Assembly: GCF_047948215.1 (NCBI RefSeq)
Contig: NC_134464.1
Span: 35,091,020 to 35,155,019 of the forward strand
Direction: 5' to 3'
From: Lycorma delicatula
Lineage: Eukaryota; Arthropoda; Insecta; Hemiptera; Fulgoridae
DNA length: 64,000 nucleotides
Position numbers and translations under genes: made by a program. Each line of letters opens with the position of its first letter. The first letter of the stretch is position 1. The notes below the pieces were generated by a model. It saw only the letters and a program-made list of their open reading frames with translations. It did no database searches and was not told the DNA's origin. Positions 24,180-35,544 of this stretch are shown here, piece by piece.

Positions 24180-24790
24180 TATAAGCCCGGGGTTTTCAGT
24201 ACCAGAGCGTCGACACAAGAAAAAGCACAATGCTTGTAACAATTTACAGAAAGAAAATTACTGACTCTCCTACAAAGAAATTGTAATCGAGTCTATCGTA
24301 GAAATTCTCCCATTGAAAAAAGTATACATAAGTGATGTGAACAGTTTTTGGAAACCGGAAACGTTTTGAAAGTATATTCACCAAGTAGGCTTAAAACAAG
24401 TACCGAAAACAAAGAACTCACCGACTGCCTTTCCAATAAAGCTAAAAACATTCACTCAGTAGTGTTAATCGTATATTAAAAATTCCTGAAAGCACTATCC
24501 AAGATCTTGTTTACAAGCGATTGCAATTTCTTGCATATAAACTGCAACTATACCGTGAAAATGTATCTAACGATAGCCTCAAAGAGTTCATTTCTGTTGG
24601 TGAAAACTACTTGCCGCTCGTTTTATTTTCTGATGAAGCGACATTTCAAGTTCATGAAATCTTGAATAACCATATTTTTCGAGTATAGACTCAGAAAATC
24701 GAGACGAATTGGTGGAATTCATCCGAAAATTTCCGAAAGTAGATGTGTAGTGTGATATCACGTATAGCACGTTTTTTTTTTCCATGAGTA
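24180..24790 (+). pseudogene. Tc1-like (DUF4817-type) transposase remnant
   Basis: The plus strand encodes, across frames, VNRILKIPESTIQDLVYKR, the second helix-turn-helix, then the first catalytic block VLFSDEATFQV and HIFRV before a stop. This is the order seen in the copies at 1-1324 and 57040-57460. Frame changes and stops are frequent. The part carrying the later catalytic residues is missing; the sequence passes into an R1-like 3' UTR near 24800. Confidence 0.75.
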
Positions 24791-24794
24791 GACT

Positions 24795-25055
24795 GTTACT
24801 GTTATGCATGGGGGCATACTCGGACCCCCACTAGTGGTAGGAAAGGAAGGGTAGGGGTATTACGGCATCCAGAAGTGGAGGTCGTAATGCCTCAATGAGC
24901 CAAGAGGGACCCCGATAGGAAAGTGTCCGATGGTGGGACAATGCTGACGAGTCGTGGTTAGACATCGCCGTCTCATATTAGGACAACCGAGGCAACGTCT
25001 TTCAGGCGGTTACCGGTTAACCTAGTGTGGTTAAAAAAGGATTAAAAAAAAGGTA
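24795..25055 (+). mobile_element. Probable R1-like LINE 3' UTR fragment
   Basis: A GC-rich island (GCATGGGGGCATACTCGGAC, CACTAGTGGTAGG, CATCCAGAAGTGGAGG) ends in A-rich sequence (GGTTAAAAAAGG, then A8). It truncates the preceding transposase. The assignment rests on composition, the A-rich end and resemblance to the other R1-like 3' regions here. No coding part is included. Confidence 0.45.
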
Positions 25056-25550
25056 AGCGGTGAATTAAATAATATTTAAAGTATAAAAACGTAACTCGGT
25101 ATGGCTGGGTCTGGAAGTCGATCGCCCGGTTAAATTGGTACCTGGTGCGTTAAGCCTCCCGGCTACATCAGTCTGCCGACCGTATAAGCGAAATTTGTTC
25201 TATGAAAGTTGCGAAATTACATTAGTTTAGTTAGTACCGTGCGTCGCTGCTAGTATTGCCACACTCGCGCGAATTAAATACGGTATGTGCGCGCGCCAGT
25301 CATTAAATTAAATAAACGAAAGAATGTTATATTTAAATAAACTGATAAATGTTTTAAATTAAGTTGTGTGTGTTTGTGTGTGTGTAAGCCGTTCATCAGA
25401 AACAACTTTGTTGTCAGCTTTTCTTTGTAATGAGATCTAAGTGCAATACGTGAGCTGAAATTTTGTTCCACGCCAACTGCTGTGCCTAGTGTACTAATCT
25501 GTTGTGTTTGCATTTTATTTACGAATGTTTCATGTTGTTACTAATCGGAT
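25056..25550. other. Unassigned stretch with a GC/CpG-rich patch
   Basis: About 25085-25300 is richer in CG than its surroundings (for example GTGCGCGCGCCAG near 25288). No ORF, splice site or repeat is recognisable. It could be part of an unrecognised element. Confidence 0.35.
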
Positions 25551-26110
25551 AATAAGTCCACCTAGTGGTCTAGTGGTTAATCGTTATCGTAAATCAGCTG
25601 ATTTCGAAGTCGGGGGTTCTATGGTTCAAATTCTAGTAAAGGCAGTTATTTTTACACGGATTTGAATATTAGATGGATACCGATGTTCTTTGGTGGTTGG
25701 GTTTCAATTAACCACACATCTCAGGAACGGTCGACTTGAGACTGTACAAAACTACACTTCATTTAAATTCATACATATCATCCTCATTCGACTTCTAAAG
25801 CAGTGGTTCCCAAACGTTTCCGAGTCGCGGTGCCCTTTTTCAATTAAAATTTTTCCATGGCGCCCTGCTGTAAGTAAACTATGACTACTCGTAAGTAAGA
25901 AATAAAAATAAATAAAATTCGTGTATCTTCATGATTTTTTTACTATATTAACATTAAATTAATAATTATAAATGTCTTGGTTCAATTAATTATGAACTTT
26001 TACACTATTTCGCGGTGTCCCTGTGAAGAGGCCGTGGCGCATAATTTGGGAATCGCTGCTCTGAAGTAATACCTTACGGTAGTTTCGGAGGCTAAACAGA
26101 AAAAAGAGAG
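25551..26110 (+). mobile_element. tRNA-derived SINE, family A, with 9-bp target duplication and a nested MITE
   Basis: The head has a box A-like TAGTGGTCTAGTGG and a box B-like GGTTCAAATTC, then the body (TTCTTTGGTGGTTGGG) and the 3' tail (CGGAGGCTAAACAGAAAA). The element is flanked by identical TAATCGGAT at 25542-25550 and 26111-26119. That fits LINE-mediated retroposition and fixes both ends. It is interrupted by the MITE at 25801-26058. Without that insertion the SINE would be about 0.3 kb. Confidence 0.88.
25801..26058. mobile_element. hAT-type MITE nested in a SINE
   Basis: Ends are inverted: CAGTGGTTCCCAAACG on the left and TTTGGGAATCGCTG on the right. Both match the CAG...GGTTCCCAAA termini of many hAT elements. 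The flanking octamers TTCTAAAG (25793-25800) and CTCTGAAG (26059-26066) agree at 6 of 8 positions, the target-duplication size of hAT. At 258 bp with no coding, it is non-autonomous. Removing it restores an uninterrupted SINE. Confidence 0.85.
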
Positions 26111-26429
26111 TAATCGGATGACGTCATATGGTTATATAGTACAATAAACTCTACTCGCATCCCGCCTTAGCCAGCCGACAATTCTGTTGACAAAGACAAG
26201 GGCAAACTTTCAGCTCACTTATGTACTTTGGCTGAATTTTAATAATTTTATAGAGAGTTTTTAAAATTCAGTTTTAAAGAATAATTGTACAAATTATTGA
26301 TTCTGTTATTAAATTTGACTCCTTTTTGGTTAATAAATTAGATTTAATATTCGGAGATGAAATAGACAAATTATATAAACCATAACCATAAAAATCATAA
26401 TAAACTCCTATATAAACAATTTATAAAAA

Positions 26430-27760
26430 AGGTAGTTCCGTCAGACTTCAAAAAGTGTTATAGTCATGATACCAAAGAAAGCAGGAGTAGTAGATAAATG
26501 TGAAGAATACAGAACAACTAGCCATACATCAAAAATCTTAACTAGAATTCTGTACAGAACAACTGAGAGGAGAGTGGAAGAAGGGTTAGGAGAAGACCAA
26601 TTTTGTTTCAGAAAAAGTATAGGGACAAGGGAAGCAATTTTAGGTCTCAGATTAATAGAAGAAGGAAGATTAAAGAAAAAAAAAACCAACGTACTTGGCA
26701 TATGTAGACCTAGATAAGGCATTCGATAACGTAGATTGGAATAAAATGTTCAGCATTTAAAAAAAATTAGGGTTCAAATATACAGATAGAAGAACGATTG
26801 CAACATTTACAGGAACCAAACAGAAACAGTAATAATTGAAGAACATAATAAAGAAGCCGTAATAAGAAAGGGAGTTCGACAAGGATGTTCCCTATCCTGT
26901 TACTTTTTAATCTTTGCATAGAACTAGCAGTTAATGATGTTAAAGAACAATTTAGACACGGAGTAACAGTACAAGGTGAAAAGATAAAGATCCTACGATT
27001 TGCTGATGATGTAGTAATTCTAGCCGAGAATAAAAAGGATTTAGAAGAAACAATGAACGGCATAGATGAAGTCCTACACAAGAACTATCGCATGAAAATA
27101 AACAAGAAGAAAACAAAAGTAATGAATTGTAGTAGAAATAACAATGATGGACCACTGAATGTGAAAATAGGAGGAGAAAAGATTATGGAGGTAGAAGAAT
27201 TTTGTTATTTGGGAAGTAGAATTACTAAAGATGGACTAAGCAGGAGCAATATAAAATGCCGAATAGCACAGGCGAAACGAGCTTTCAGTCAGAAATATAA
27301 TTTGTTTACATCAAAAATTGATTTAAATGTTAGGAAAAGATTTTTGAAAGTATATGTTTGGAGCGTCGCTTTATTTAAAAGTGAAACTTGGACGATCGGA
27401 GTACCTGAGAAGAAAAGATTAGAAGCCTTCGAAATGTGGTGCTGTAGGAGAATGTTAAAAATCAGATGAGTGGTTAAAGTGACAAATGAAGAGCTGTTGC
27501 GGCAAATCGATGAAGAAAGAAGCATTTGGAAAAATATAGTTAAAAGAAGACAGACTTATAGGCCACATATTAAGGCATCCTGGAATAGTCGCTTTAATAT
27601 TAGATGGTCAGGTAGAAGGAAAAATTTGTGCATGCAAGCAATGTTTGGAATATGTAAAACAATTTGTTAGAGGGTGTACAGAAACAAAACGACTAGCACT
27701 AGATAAGGAATCTTAGGAGCTGCATCAAACCAATCAAATGACTGAAGACAAAAAAAATAA
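26430..27760 (+). mobile_element. Non-LTR retrotransposon (LINE J), 5'-truncated copy
   Basis: Starts within the reverse transcriptase and ends in the 3' tail GACTGAAGACAAAAAAA. This tail is shared exactly with the copy at 35545-36325. No 3' UTR beyond a few bases follows the coding end. The upstream boundary is uncertain. Confidence 0.85.
26437..27740 (+). pseudogene. LINE J reverse transcriptase, broken
   Basis: Motifs in order: TSKILTRILYRTTERRVEE and GEDQFCFRK (fingers), YVDLDKAFDNVDW (catalytic motif A), RKGVRQGCSL (motif B), and RFADDVVILAE with the two catalytic aspartates (about 26997-27025). The thumb and C-terminal part follow (EFCYLGSRITKDGL, RIAQAKRAFSQKYNLFTSK, RLEAFEMWCCRRMLKIR). 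The longest intact piece is 26885-27469. It then continues after a stop to about 27670. Stops and frameshifts split the protein at least four times. It would have copied its own mRNA at a chromosomal nick. The clade cannot be settled here. Confidence 0.9.
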
Positions 27761-29277
27761 ACAATTTAATTGTTTGCATTAGTTTTTTTTTTTCAATATT
27801 TCGTTTTGTAAAATTCAATCTTATATTATTAATCTTATATCGTTTCTCTCAATCTTATATCTTAAGCTTATATTATTTTTTTTTTTATAGTTAGTTTTTA
27901 AATGTTATTTGAATTCTATTGTTTTGATTTCATAAGAATAAACGAATTAGAAGGGTATAGAATTAATTGCTGATGTGTTTTGATTTTTTATACATGTAAC
28001 AAGTAGTTTTGACTAGATTATTTTATGTTTTATGCAAGTATATTGTATTGTACAACACTCTGTATAAAAATTTTATGCACTGAAAATAATTTTCGTATTT
28101 ATTTGACAGCTGTTACTTTTAACTAATAAATTATACTGACCTACTTATAAATAAATATGTTTTTATTAGACCAAGTCTCAAAAAGTAATTTAATAACATT
28201 AGAGAGAATGTGTAAACTAAAAATTATACTTTTAATATTAACAAATAGAACAAGAACAAGTTTTTAGTAATAATATTTATACTTCATTATTTAATACATA
28301 TTTTTAGATTTACATATACGAACACCAGATTAATAATAATCAAATGATAATATTTCTGCCGATTTGTAATTAGACCTAAACGCGTCTCGAGGTCAGTTTT
28401 GATAGTTAATAAAAAAGTCGAATGGACGTAATATCAAAATTAAACGATAGCATGGTATATAATTTTAATATAATTACATTGTTTTTATTTATGTAAAATT
28501 GTATTCTGTAATTAATAATTAATTGTAAAAAATACGATCACTCATTTTCAAAGAAATTAAAAATGAATATTTCTTATTAACTATAATATTATTCTAATAA
28601 GTTTTATCGACCGAAAAATGATCAGTATTAATAACTTTTTTTTTTAATCTCTTGACTTATAAATCTTTTCTCAAAATTTTATTTTTTATACGATTATTTT
28701 TTCGATATGAGATAAAATATATTTGGAAAATATACTAAAATTTCTAATATTAACAATAACGAAAGTCTATTAATAATTTTGAATATTGGAAATCGATATT
28801 AATTTTTATATAGTTCTATTTGCATTTTACAAAAGTGATTTATATTTTAATATAAATAATAAATAAAAGTGCTTCCAAATCAAAAAAATGGTTTAACTTT
28901 TAAATTAACTTCAAATAAAAAAAACCCATTACTCCTAATGAAAGTATATAGTTTATATAATGTATTCTTTCTCAAAAAAAATGGATACATTTATTTGTTA
29001 CATTACATTATCTTCTCTTTTATTCCAAATTTAATTAATTAAAGCATATGAGATAAAATTTCATCAGTCGGAGTTCCCTAAGAATAATGATGTTAATATA
29101 CAATTTTGAAGAACAGAATGATGATACCGCATTTAGTAGTGGATACCTCTTAGATTTCAATTAGCAAGCAATTCTGATTTATTATATACAATTTATTGAA
29201 GAAGACAAAGAGAAATTAAATTAGTCGGGGTATGCTTGTTATTTCCGCGAATAGTTTTGTCAATCTTGTAAAGTGAC
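27761..29277. other. Very AT-rich stretch, nothing supported
   Basis: About 1.5 kb with no coding or repeat landmarks recognised. Confidence 0.5.
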
Positions 29278-29291
29278 TGGTGATGAATGTC

Positions 29292-29597
29292 TTTTCTTTT
29301 TTCCTGCTTAGCCTCCGGTAATTACCGTTCAGATAGTACTTCACAGGATGAATGAGGATGATATGTATAAGTGTAAATGAAGTGTAATCATGTACAGTCT
29401 CAGTTCGCCCATTCCTGAGATGTGTGGTTAATTGAATCCAACCACCAAAGAACACTGGTATCCACGATCTAGTATTCAAATCCGTGTAAAAATAACTGAC
29501 TTTACTAGGACTTGAACGCTGGAATTCGTGAATCCAAATCAGCTGATTTGGATGTCGAGAATTTGGACGCGTTCACCACTAGACCAACCGGTGGGTT
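29292..29597 (-). mobile_element. tRNA-derived SINE, family A, full length
   Basis: In minus orientation: head (CACCGGTTGGTCTAGTGG, then AAATCAGCTGATTTGGATTC), body (GTTCTTTGGTGGTTGG) and tail (TACCGGAGGCTAAGCAGG). Flanks TGGTGATGAATGTC (29278-29291) and TGGTGATATATGTC (29598-29611) agree at 13 of 14 positions, a target-site duplication. Confidence 0.85.
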
Positions 29598-29689
29598 TGG
29601 TGATATATGTCAGGACGCCTGCAACCTTACGGCATATAAAATACACATCCAAAAGAAAATATTAACTCTTTTACAAGGTTTTGTCAAAT

Positions 29690-30515
29690 ATAATCAGAAA
29701 TTTATTTTTAAATGTTGTATCTTTTTTCTTTTGAGACCACATTCGACCACTTAGTCAATCAATTTCCAATGTTCTTCGAAGAGTGCATTGCCTTAAGTTT
29801 CCGATTCTGCCAGTTCTTTTTAAGACGGTCATATCTTTGTTTCCGCATTTCGTCTGTAACCTTCACTGTGCGTTTTTTTGTATTTTCTGTACAGAATCAG
29901 TGTACTTTAAAATTGTTTTTTTATTTTTGTGATGTCGAAAAAGTTCTCGATTGTCGGTCTAATTTCTTGGAGATCCTTTTTAATTTCTCTAACGTATTTT
30001 CCACTATTTTTATTTTTCAAATTCCTGAGAACCAGTTGTTTCTAAATTAAGTTTACAGGCATTCTTAAGATATGGGAAAAATGAGAAATCCTTCTCTTCT
30101 TCGTCACGCTGATTATCGGATTGATTTCTTTATATACAGTTTCGTTAGTGGGAATTCCCCAGACCCCATTCTCCTGGTAATCTTTGTTTAAACAGGTTAT
30201 GCTGATCCTGGGTTCTGTTTTAATTAGTCGATTGTCTTCGTTTTTAATTTTAAAAATAGTTTCACAGGTGTACAGTGCCTATAGGAGAATGACTGTTTTG
30301 TAGAGGTGAATTTTGTTTGGAGTGTATTGAAAGGCATTTTTATTGTAGGTTTGCCAGGTTAATGCTTGTGTTTTCAAATTTTGGAGATTTTGTTTTGCCA
30401 AGTGGATCTTTCTTTTAATTTGTAGTCGATGATTTCCCCTAAATATTTAAACTACTGAACTACTCTAATCTCATTCTAATTAATTTTGACTTTATTTGTG
30501 CAGAGAGGCTCAGTG
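29690..30515 (-). pseudogene. LINE K reverse transcriptase, thumb and C-terminal part
   Basis: Minus-strand translation across frames gives FKYLGEIIDYKLKE, IHLYKTVILL, ALYTCETIFKIKNEDNRLIK and RRISHFSHILRMPVN, then KKDLQEIRPTIE. This is the order seen at the end of non-LTR reverse transcriptases. The catalytic FADD part of the same protein lies upstream at about 31390-31280, beyond an insertion. It is a different family from LINE J at 26430 and from the R1-like elements. Confidence 0.75.
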
Positions 30516-30520
30516 GCCAT

Positions 30521-30554
<34 letters not shown>

Positions 30555-31270
30555 AGAGATTCTTATCCAACCTTTTGGGCTATAGATTGTTTCACTTTAA
30601 TCGCCCCAGTGGATTTTATCGTAAACTAGACACAATACAAAAAACAATTACCTAAAGAAAAGTTACTCCGATTGGCGAGGGACAACTCATGATGACCTTG
30701 AACTTGACCGTTATTTCAAGTTTAATACGATTCTTTTATTGGAATTACTTATTTTTCAACCCATCAGTGAAAAGAGCAGAAAATTTTATATTGAAATATG
30801 TCGTCTCAAAATGACCTTGGATCTTTTTTCAGGGCGTTTCATTCAAATCGCCCCTGGCGATTTTCTCGTAAACTACGCACAATACAAAAAAAAAATTACC
30901 TAAATAATAGTTACTCAAATTATAAAGGAACACCTCGTGGTGACCTTGGATTTGACCTTGACCTTATTTTCAAGGTTACCACGATTTTTTTCAAATGAAA
31001 TGACCTACTTTTGACCCCACCAAATAAAATAGCAGAAAATTGTACATTGAAACATGTGGTACAAGTATGACCTTGAACCTTTTTTGAAGGTCATACGGCT
31101 AACCATCAGAGCTAGTGTTATACGATAAGGTTAAGTAATTTTTATGATCTTTCCCATGTATGTCCTTAAAATACTTGTAACTCGTACAATACTATCTCTG
31201 AGAAGTTTACGAAAAAAATCGTCTAGAGCGATTAAAATTTAACATTGTATATTCGAGGTTAGAAATTTGT
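30516..31270 (-). mobile_element. Insertion splitting LINE K: A-tailed element with tandem units
   Basis: A run of 28 T at 30523-30550 (poly-A on the minus strand) is followed by two diverged 247-bp units. These start near 30580 and 30827 and share TCGTAAACTA, CACAATACAAAAAA, TGACCTTG and GCAGAAAATT. The block separates two parts of LINE K. The poly-A suggests a retroposed sequence, but no coding part or target duplication was seen, so its class is unknown. Confidence 0.55.
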
Positions 31271-31274
31271 AAGC

Positions 31275-31400
31275 GAACTTCGATATGTTCAAAGTCAGGA
31301 GGGCCAAGTCGTCGGCAAATCCTAAGCAGTTTATTTGAATAACTTTCCTTCCTCTTCCAATTTCGATTTTCGGAGGATTCTTATCCTGCCAAATTTTCAT
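31275..31400 (-). pseudogene. LINE K reverse transcriptase, catalytic motif
   Basis: Minus-strand translation reads WQDKNPPKIEIGRGRKVIQI followed by NCLGFADDLALLTLN. FADD carries the two metal-binding aspartates of the reverse transcriptase active site. It lies in the correct order upstream of the part at 29690-30515. Confidence 0.75.
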
Positions 31401-32199
31401 TTATTATTGAATTGTTTTAATACTATTATTAAAATTGATTGTTTCAAAACATTAGATTCAGCACTTGGCTGATGTTATATTTCTTATGAACGTATTCTAA
31501 TATATACATGCTAGCTTAATAAATAAACATTTTATAACCATAATTTAATTATTTTTGAATTTAGGAAGAATATAAAAATCCAAGGAGTTATATTTTTACT
31601 GACAACAGTGGATTTTGTTTAATATATTCTACAACAATGAAATAAATTGGTATATATTGAAATAAAAAAATATCTATTATAATTATTACTATTTTGAACC
31701 AATTTTATTTACAGTATACATTAGACGCATTTTGTGCTAAAGTTACACGCCACAAGTTTTACGATTAAATTATTTCTATTAGAATTTTACTTTTAACATA
31801 ACGTGATGTATCTTTATATAAAAATGAAAAATGGAAAACTAAGGGGACCGTGGAATAATTAAAGAGACAAATGGCAATAGTGGAAAAACTGTTTGATAGA
31901 ATAAACTGAAATTTCTTCTAGTTAAATTTGGCATCACTGACATAAAAATAAAAATTTGTTTGAAAAAAATTTCCATTATTATAACCTCTTATTTATTTCA
32001 AAATGCTGGGGTACATGTACCGTGAACGAATAGATTGCTGTGATATCAATTTTATTTAGCTTTAATTTTATCTTATTTTCTGTTAAACAACTGAAATTCT
32101 TAGCGAGTATTAAAAAAGTATAGTAAAAAGTGTGTAACCGTGAAACTTTTTGTAAGTGGATTGGACAGCTTAAATTGGCAGAACAGGTGCCATCGACTT
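31401..32199. other. AT-rich stretch, nothing supported
   Basis: No gene or element recognised. Confidence 0.5.
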
Positions 32200-32578
32200 T
32201 CATCGTAGCGGAAATCGATGGAAGTTTCGACTGACCTTTTGCAAAATTGAATTAATGATCTTATTCGCAATGACAGACCGCAAAAAAAAAAATTGAAAAA
32301 TTGCTGAAATTTGTAGTGCGAGTATTCATACTGTACATTACATTACATGATAAGCTGAATTATACAAATCATGTTCGAGGTGGATTCCGAGACAATCGAC
32401 GAAATTCACAAAGACACGAATTCATAGTAGTTCGGGAATTAAATAATGATTTTTTAGCGGAGGGAATTTTTTTTATATCGCATAATAATTAGTGATGAAA
32501 CTTGGTTTCATCACTTTGAGCCGGAATCCAAATGTCAGTATATGAAGTATAGAAACGTCAGCATAGAAGTATGCAGGT
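32200..32578 (+). pseudogene. Mariner relic 2, N-terminal/central part
   Basis: Plus-strand reading gives the helix region (THDKLNYTNHVRGGF), RELNNDFLAEGIFF and then, after stops, a DETWFHHFEPESKCQYMK-like stretch. That is the mariner motif with the first catalytic aspartate. The remainder resumes at about 33865, so the gene was split by the R1-like insertion. Confidence 0.75.
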
Positions 32579-33715
32579 AATTAGGTGGATTTCCTCCAAT
32601 CGGCATATTACAAATTTTCTTTCTGGAAATGGTGCTTTTTGAGAAATTTGGCCAGATTTGGTTTGATAATTCAGGCTTGGGTCCGGAGTGTAGTTCCATT
32701 GATGATGTGCGCCATATCTTATATGTCTGCCCCAGATACAAAGCTGAACGAAAATAGCTAGAGAGTTTGCGAGGATCAATTCTGGTTTTATTCTGCAGGT
32801 TAAATGGAAAACAGTAAGGGAATGGAACATAGTTGCTGGCTTCTTTAGATTCTTAGCCCTGCAGAGGATGACTAAGATGGTCTGATGCTGTCAGATATGT
32901 ATAGATAGAATAGCAACACGAGTGGCTAAGGGCCCGCCTGGGTACTTACTTTGTGAAGGTTTTGGCATCGAACCCCGGTTAGCTTACATATTCGCTGTTA
33001 GGATGAGAATGGATGTGTGGAGAACTCTGTGATAGAGCTACGATGTAGGAGGGTGTTGGCATTGACCTCAATTCCGAAAGCGGACCAGAGCAAAGACAAA
33101 TAAGCCTCTAATTTTCATTAGAGGCTAATTCAATTTCTGAATCTGTTTCTTGATTATTAAGTAAATCTATAGGACTTTGAGTAAATTGAATTTTAGAACA
33201 AAATTGTCGTTGTTACGATCAACACTTGTTTTGTTGGTATGAGGATATTATTTTTAGTGTTTAAAGAATCAATCAAGTAATGATCTGAGTGCACAGTCTA
33301 ATTGAAGTTAGATATAGGAAGAGTTTTTGTGTGAAACCTTCGGTGTTAGAGGATACGCTTCCGCGAATCGATTAATTTAATATTTGAGGGTTATAAGTTA
33401 TGTTAGGTGATTGTGGTTAAAAGTGGGGATACGAAGGCGATTGGTAGGTTGTGTAGATACACTGATGGAAATATAAACCGAGGAATTTGCATCAGTGGCA
33501 TCCTGACAGAGGCCAAACTGATGACTGTTGTGTTATCAAGTTTAGAGGGTCTAAAAGACGACCTCTGGTTCCTATCAGAGCTAGGAACGGAGGGGGTGAT
33601 GTGGCGACCGGGATCGTCAAAAGGCGAATGTCTTCCCGTATGGAGGTCAGAAATAGAAACCAGAAACCCACCAGGAAAAAATCAAAACCTACGATTCTAC
33701 CGGTAAAGTGATTCT
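32579..33715 (+). mobile_element. R1-like LINE 3' end inserted in mariner relic 2
   Basis: The C-terminal knuckle is visible in SIDDVRHILYVCPRYKAER (about 32695-32755), with H-x4-C intact. It is followed by a probable 3' UTR of about 0.9 kb. Within that UTR, 33540-33660 shares GTGGCGACCGGGATCGT with the fragment at 840-1004. A 10-bp-arm hairpin lies at 33103-33126. The reverse transcriptase is absent. Exact borders are estimates. Confidence 0.65.
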
Positions 33716-33864
33716 TATGATGTTTTGGGATTATAAAAGCACAATTTAATAGCATTTATTCGGAAGAACAACGTACTATCTACTACTAGTATTATTATGA
33801 AATGTTAGACAATAAAGCGTAACCCTGTAATTAGGAGGAAACGTTATGGTCCCCTATCAAATGA

Positions 33865-34190
33865 CGTAATTCCTTTATATGATAACGCCATCCTCATACC
33901 GTTCAAAAGACAGGAAAAAATTCAAAAGTTGAGTAGGGAAGTGTTGTTGTATCCATCTTACAGTCCCGGTCTATCATCCATTTTTTTTTTGTCTGACCGA
34001 AGAGATTTTACACTGCCCCAAGTTTTCATCAATTAGTGCGTCAAGGATGCGGTAAAAGAATGACTCAAATTAAAACAGTTCTTTACTACTGGACTACTGA
34101 AATAGGTAAGGTCACAGAATGGTGGGACAAGTATCTAAATGTACTGGGGGATTACGATGAAAATGTAATGTCAGTTTCATTGTCATTGAA
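33865..34190 (+). pseudogene. Mariner relic 2, C-terminal part
   Basis: Reads across frames FLYDNA (second catalytic aspartate), KIQKLSREVLLYPSYSPGL and TEWWDKYLNVLGDYDE, ending in a stop near 34195. The third catalytic residue, D in YSPDL, is G here, so this copy could not have been active even without the insertion. Confidence 0.75.
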
Positions 34191-34619
34191 TAAATAATAA
34201 TTTTTCTATAGTTATTTATCTCTTTAATTATTAAACAACCTTCGAATATTATTTTTTCACTGTATCGGGGTCCTTTGTAGTTAAACAACATGATAAATAA
34301 TAACAATAATAGCAATATGATTGAAATAAACTTACAAAACAAACGTTTATTATTTTTATAAGAAATAGACAACTTTTTTAATATTAAAAATCTGCAACAG
34401 AAAAAAATAAAGTAAGACAAGGATTTTAAATATGTCTTAATAAGTAAATAAAAAATTTTAAATCCAGGAAAAAAATTAAAATATTTATATTTGTTATAAA
34501 TTTTTTAAATATTTTGGTTGAAACAAGAAATGAGTTTGGACGACTAATGACTAATGTAGATTAATAACATGAGATAAATACAAAAAATTAAAAACCATGA
34601 CTGCCAACAAAAAAAAAAA
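34191..34619. other. AT-rich stretch, nothing supported
   Basis: No feature recognised. Confidence 0.5.
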
Positions 34620-35247
34620 ATCTGATTTGGACATCACATGACTTCATGACTTCCTTGTACGACTATTAAATTATATATATTTTTTATTACATTTTTTTCT
34701 TTTTTTTTATTATTATTGAATTATTATTTATTATGAAGAATTTTTTACAATCAGAAGCTAATAATATTAATAAATCCACATATTTAAATTTAAAAAAAGG
34801 AAATGAAGTTGCATCGAACCGGTGTCCTTCCACTTGTAAGAACCAAATATTTCATTAATTGAAATTTTATTGGGCCTTAACTTTGTAAGCAATGAAAATA
34901 AGTACCACTTATGATATATCGTTGAAAAACTCTCAATGACGGTTTATTATTGCATTTAAGAAAAAGTCCAAAATCCAAATTTTTTTGGATTTTGGGCTTT
35001 TTTGGACACTTTTGGTTGAGTTGATTGCAATTGAAAGGGGAAGTGTGTAACTAGATCTTACAATAGTCCTAAATCCAAAATGTCAACATTCTACGGCTAA
35101 TCGTTTTTGAGGTATGAGAAATAAATACGTCACGCCGAAACTAATTAAAATGGATTCAGGGATGGTCAAAATTGATATTTCCGTTGAAATCTGAAAACCG
35201 AAATTTTTCGCGATTACAATATTTCCTTGTACGAGAAGTAAAAACCA
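34620..35247 (-). repeat. ACTTCCTTGTAC element (family S), copy 3
   Basis: Inverted relative to copies 1 and 2. The left end has TTCCTTGTACGACTATTAA and the right end has TTCCTTGTACGAGAAGTAA. Internal landmarks GGATTCAGGGATGGTCAAAA and GTCACGCCGAAACTA are present. About 0.63 kb, non-coding. Confidence 0.78.
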
Positions 35248-35525
35248 TTGCTCTTTAATATAGGATAATTAAAAAGCGTGCGGCTGACTACTTACAATAA
35301 AATATTTATATACAGTATAATTTTTTTTCGAATTTTTTAAGTTTATTTATCATTTTTACGTATATATATTAGCCTATGACACACCCGGTAACGTAAGGAT
35401 TGCAACGCGGGATCATGCGTCTAAATCGGTTCAGCCATTGAACTGTTACAGTGGAACATACATACATACACCCTAAATACATTATACTCCTTTTTTTTGA
35501 GCAGTCGTGTAATAAATTATACTAG
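35248..35525 (-). repeat. ACGACTGC module adjoining family S copy 3
   Basis: Inverted counterpart of 9695-9955, with GGTTCAGCCATTGAAC, tandem CATACATACA and GCAGTCGTGTAATAA at the outer end. The stretch next to the element (GCGTGCGGCTGACTACTTAC) also precedes family S copy 2 at about 10400-10440. Confidence 0.6.
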
Positions 35526-35544
35526 TAAATATCCCGTTTGAATA

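Noticed and set aside
33407..33755. Several overlapping open frames on both strands
   Set aside because: They lie in the probable 3' UTR of an R1-like LINE, and none has similarity to known proteins; GC-richer sequence simply has fewer stops.
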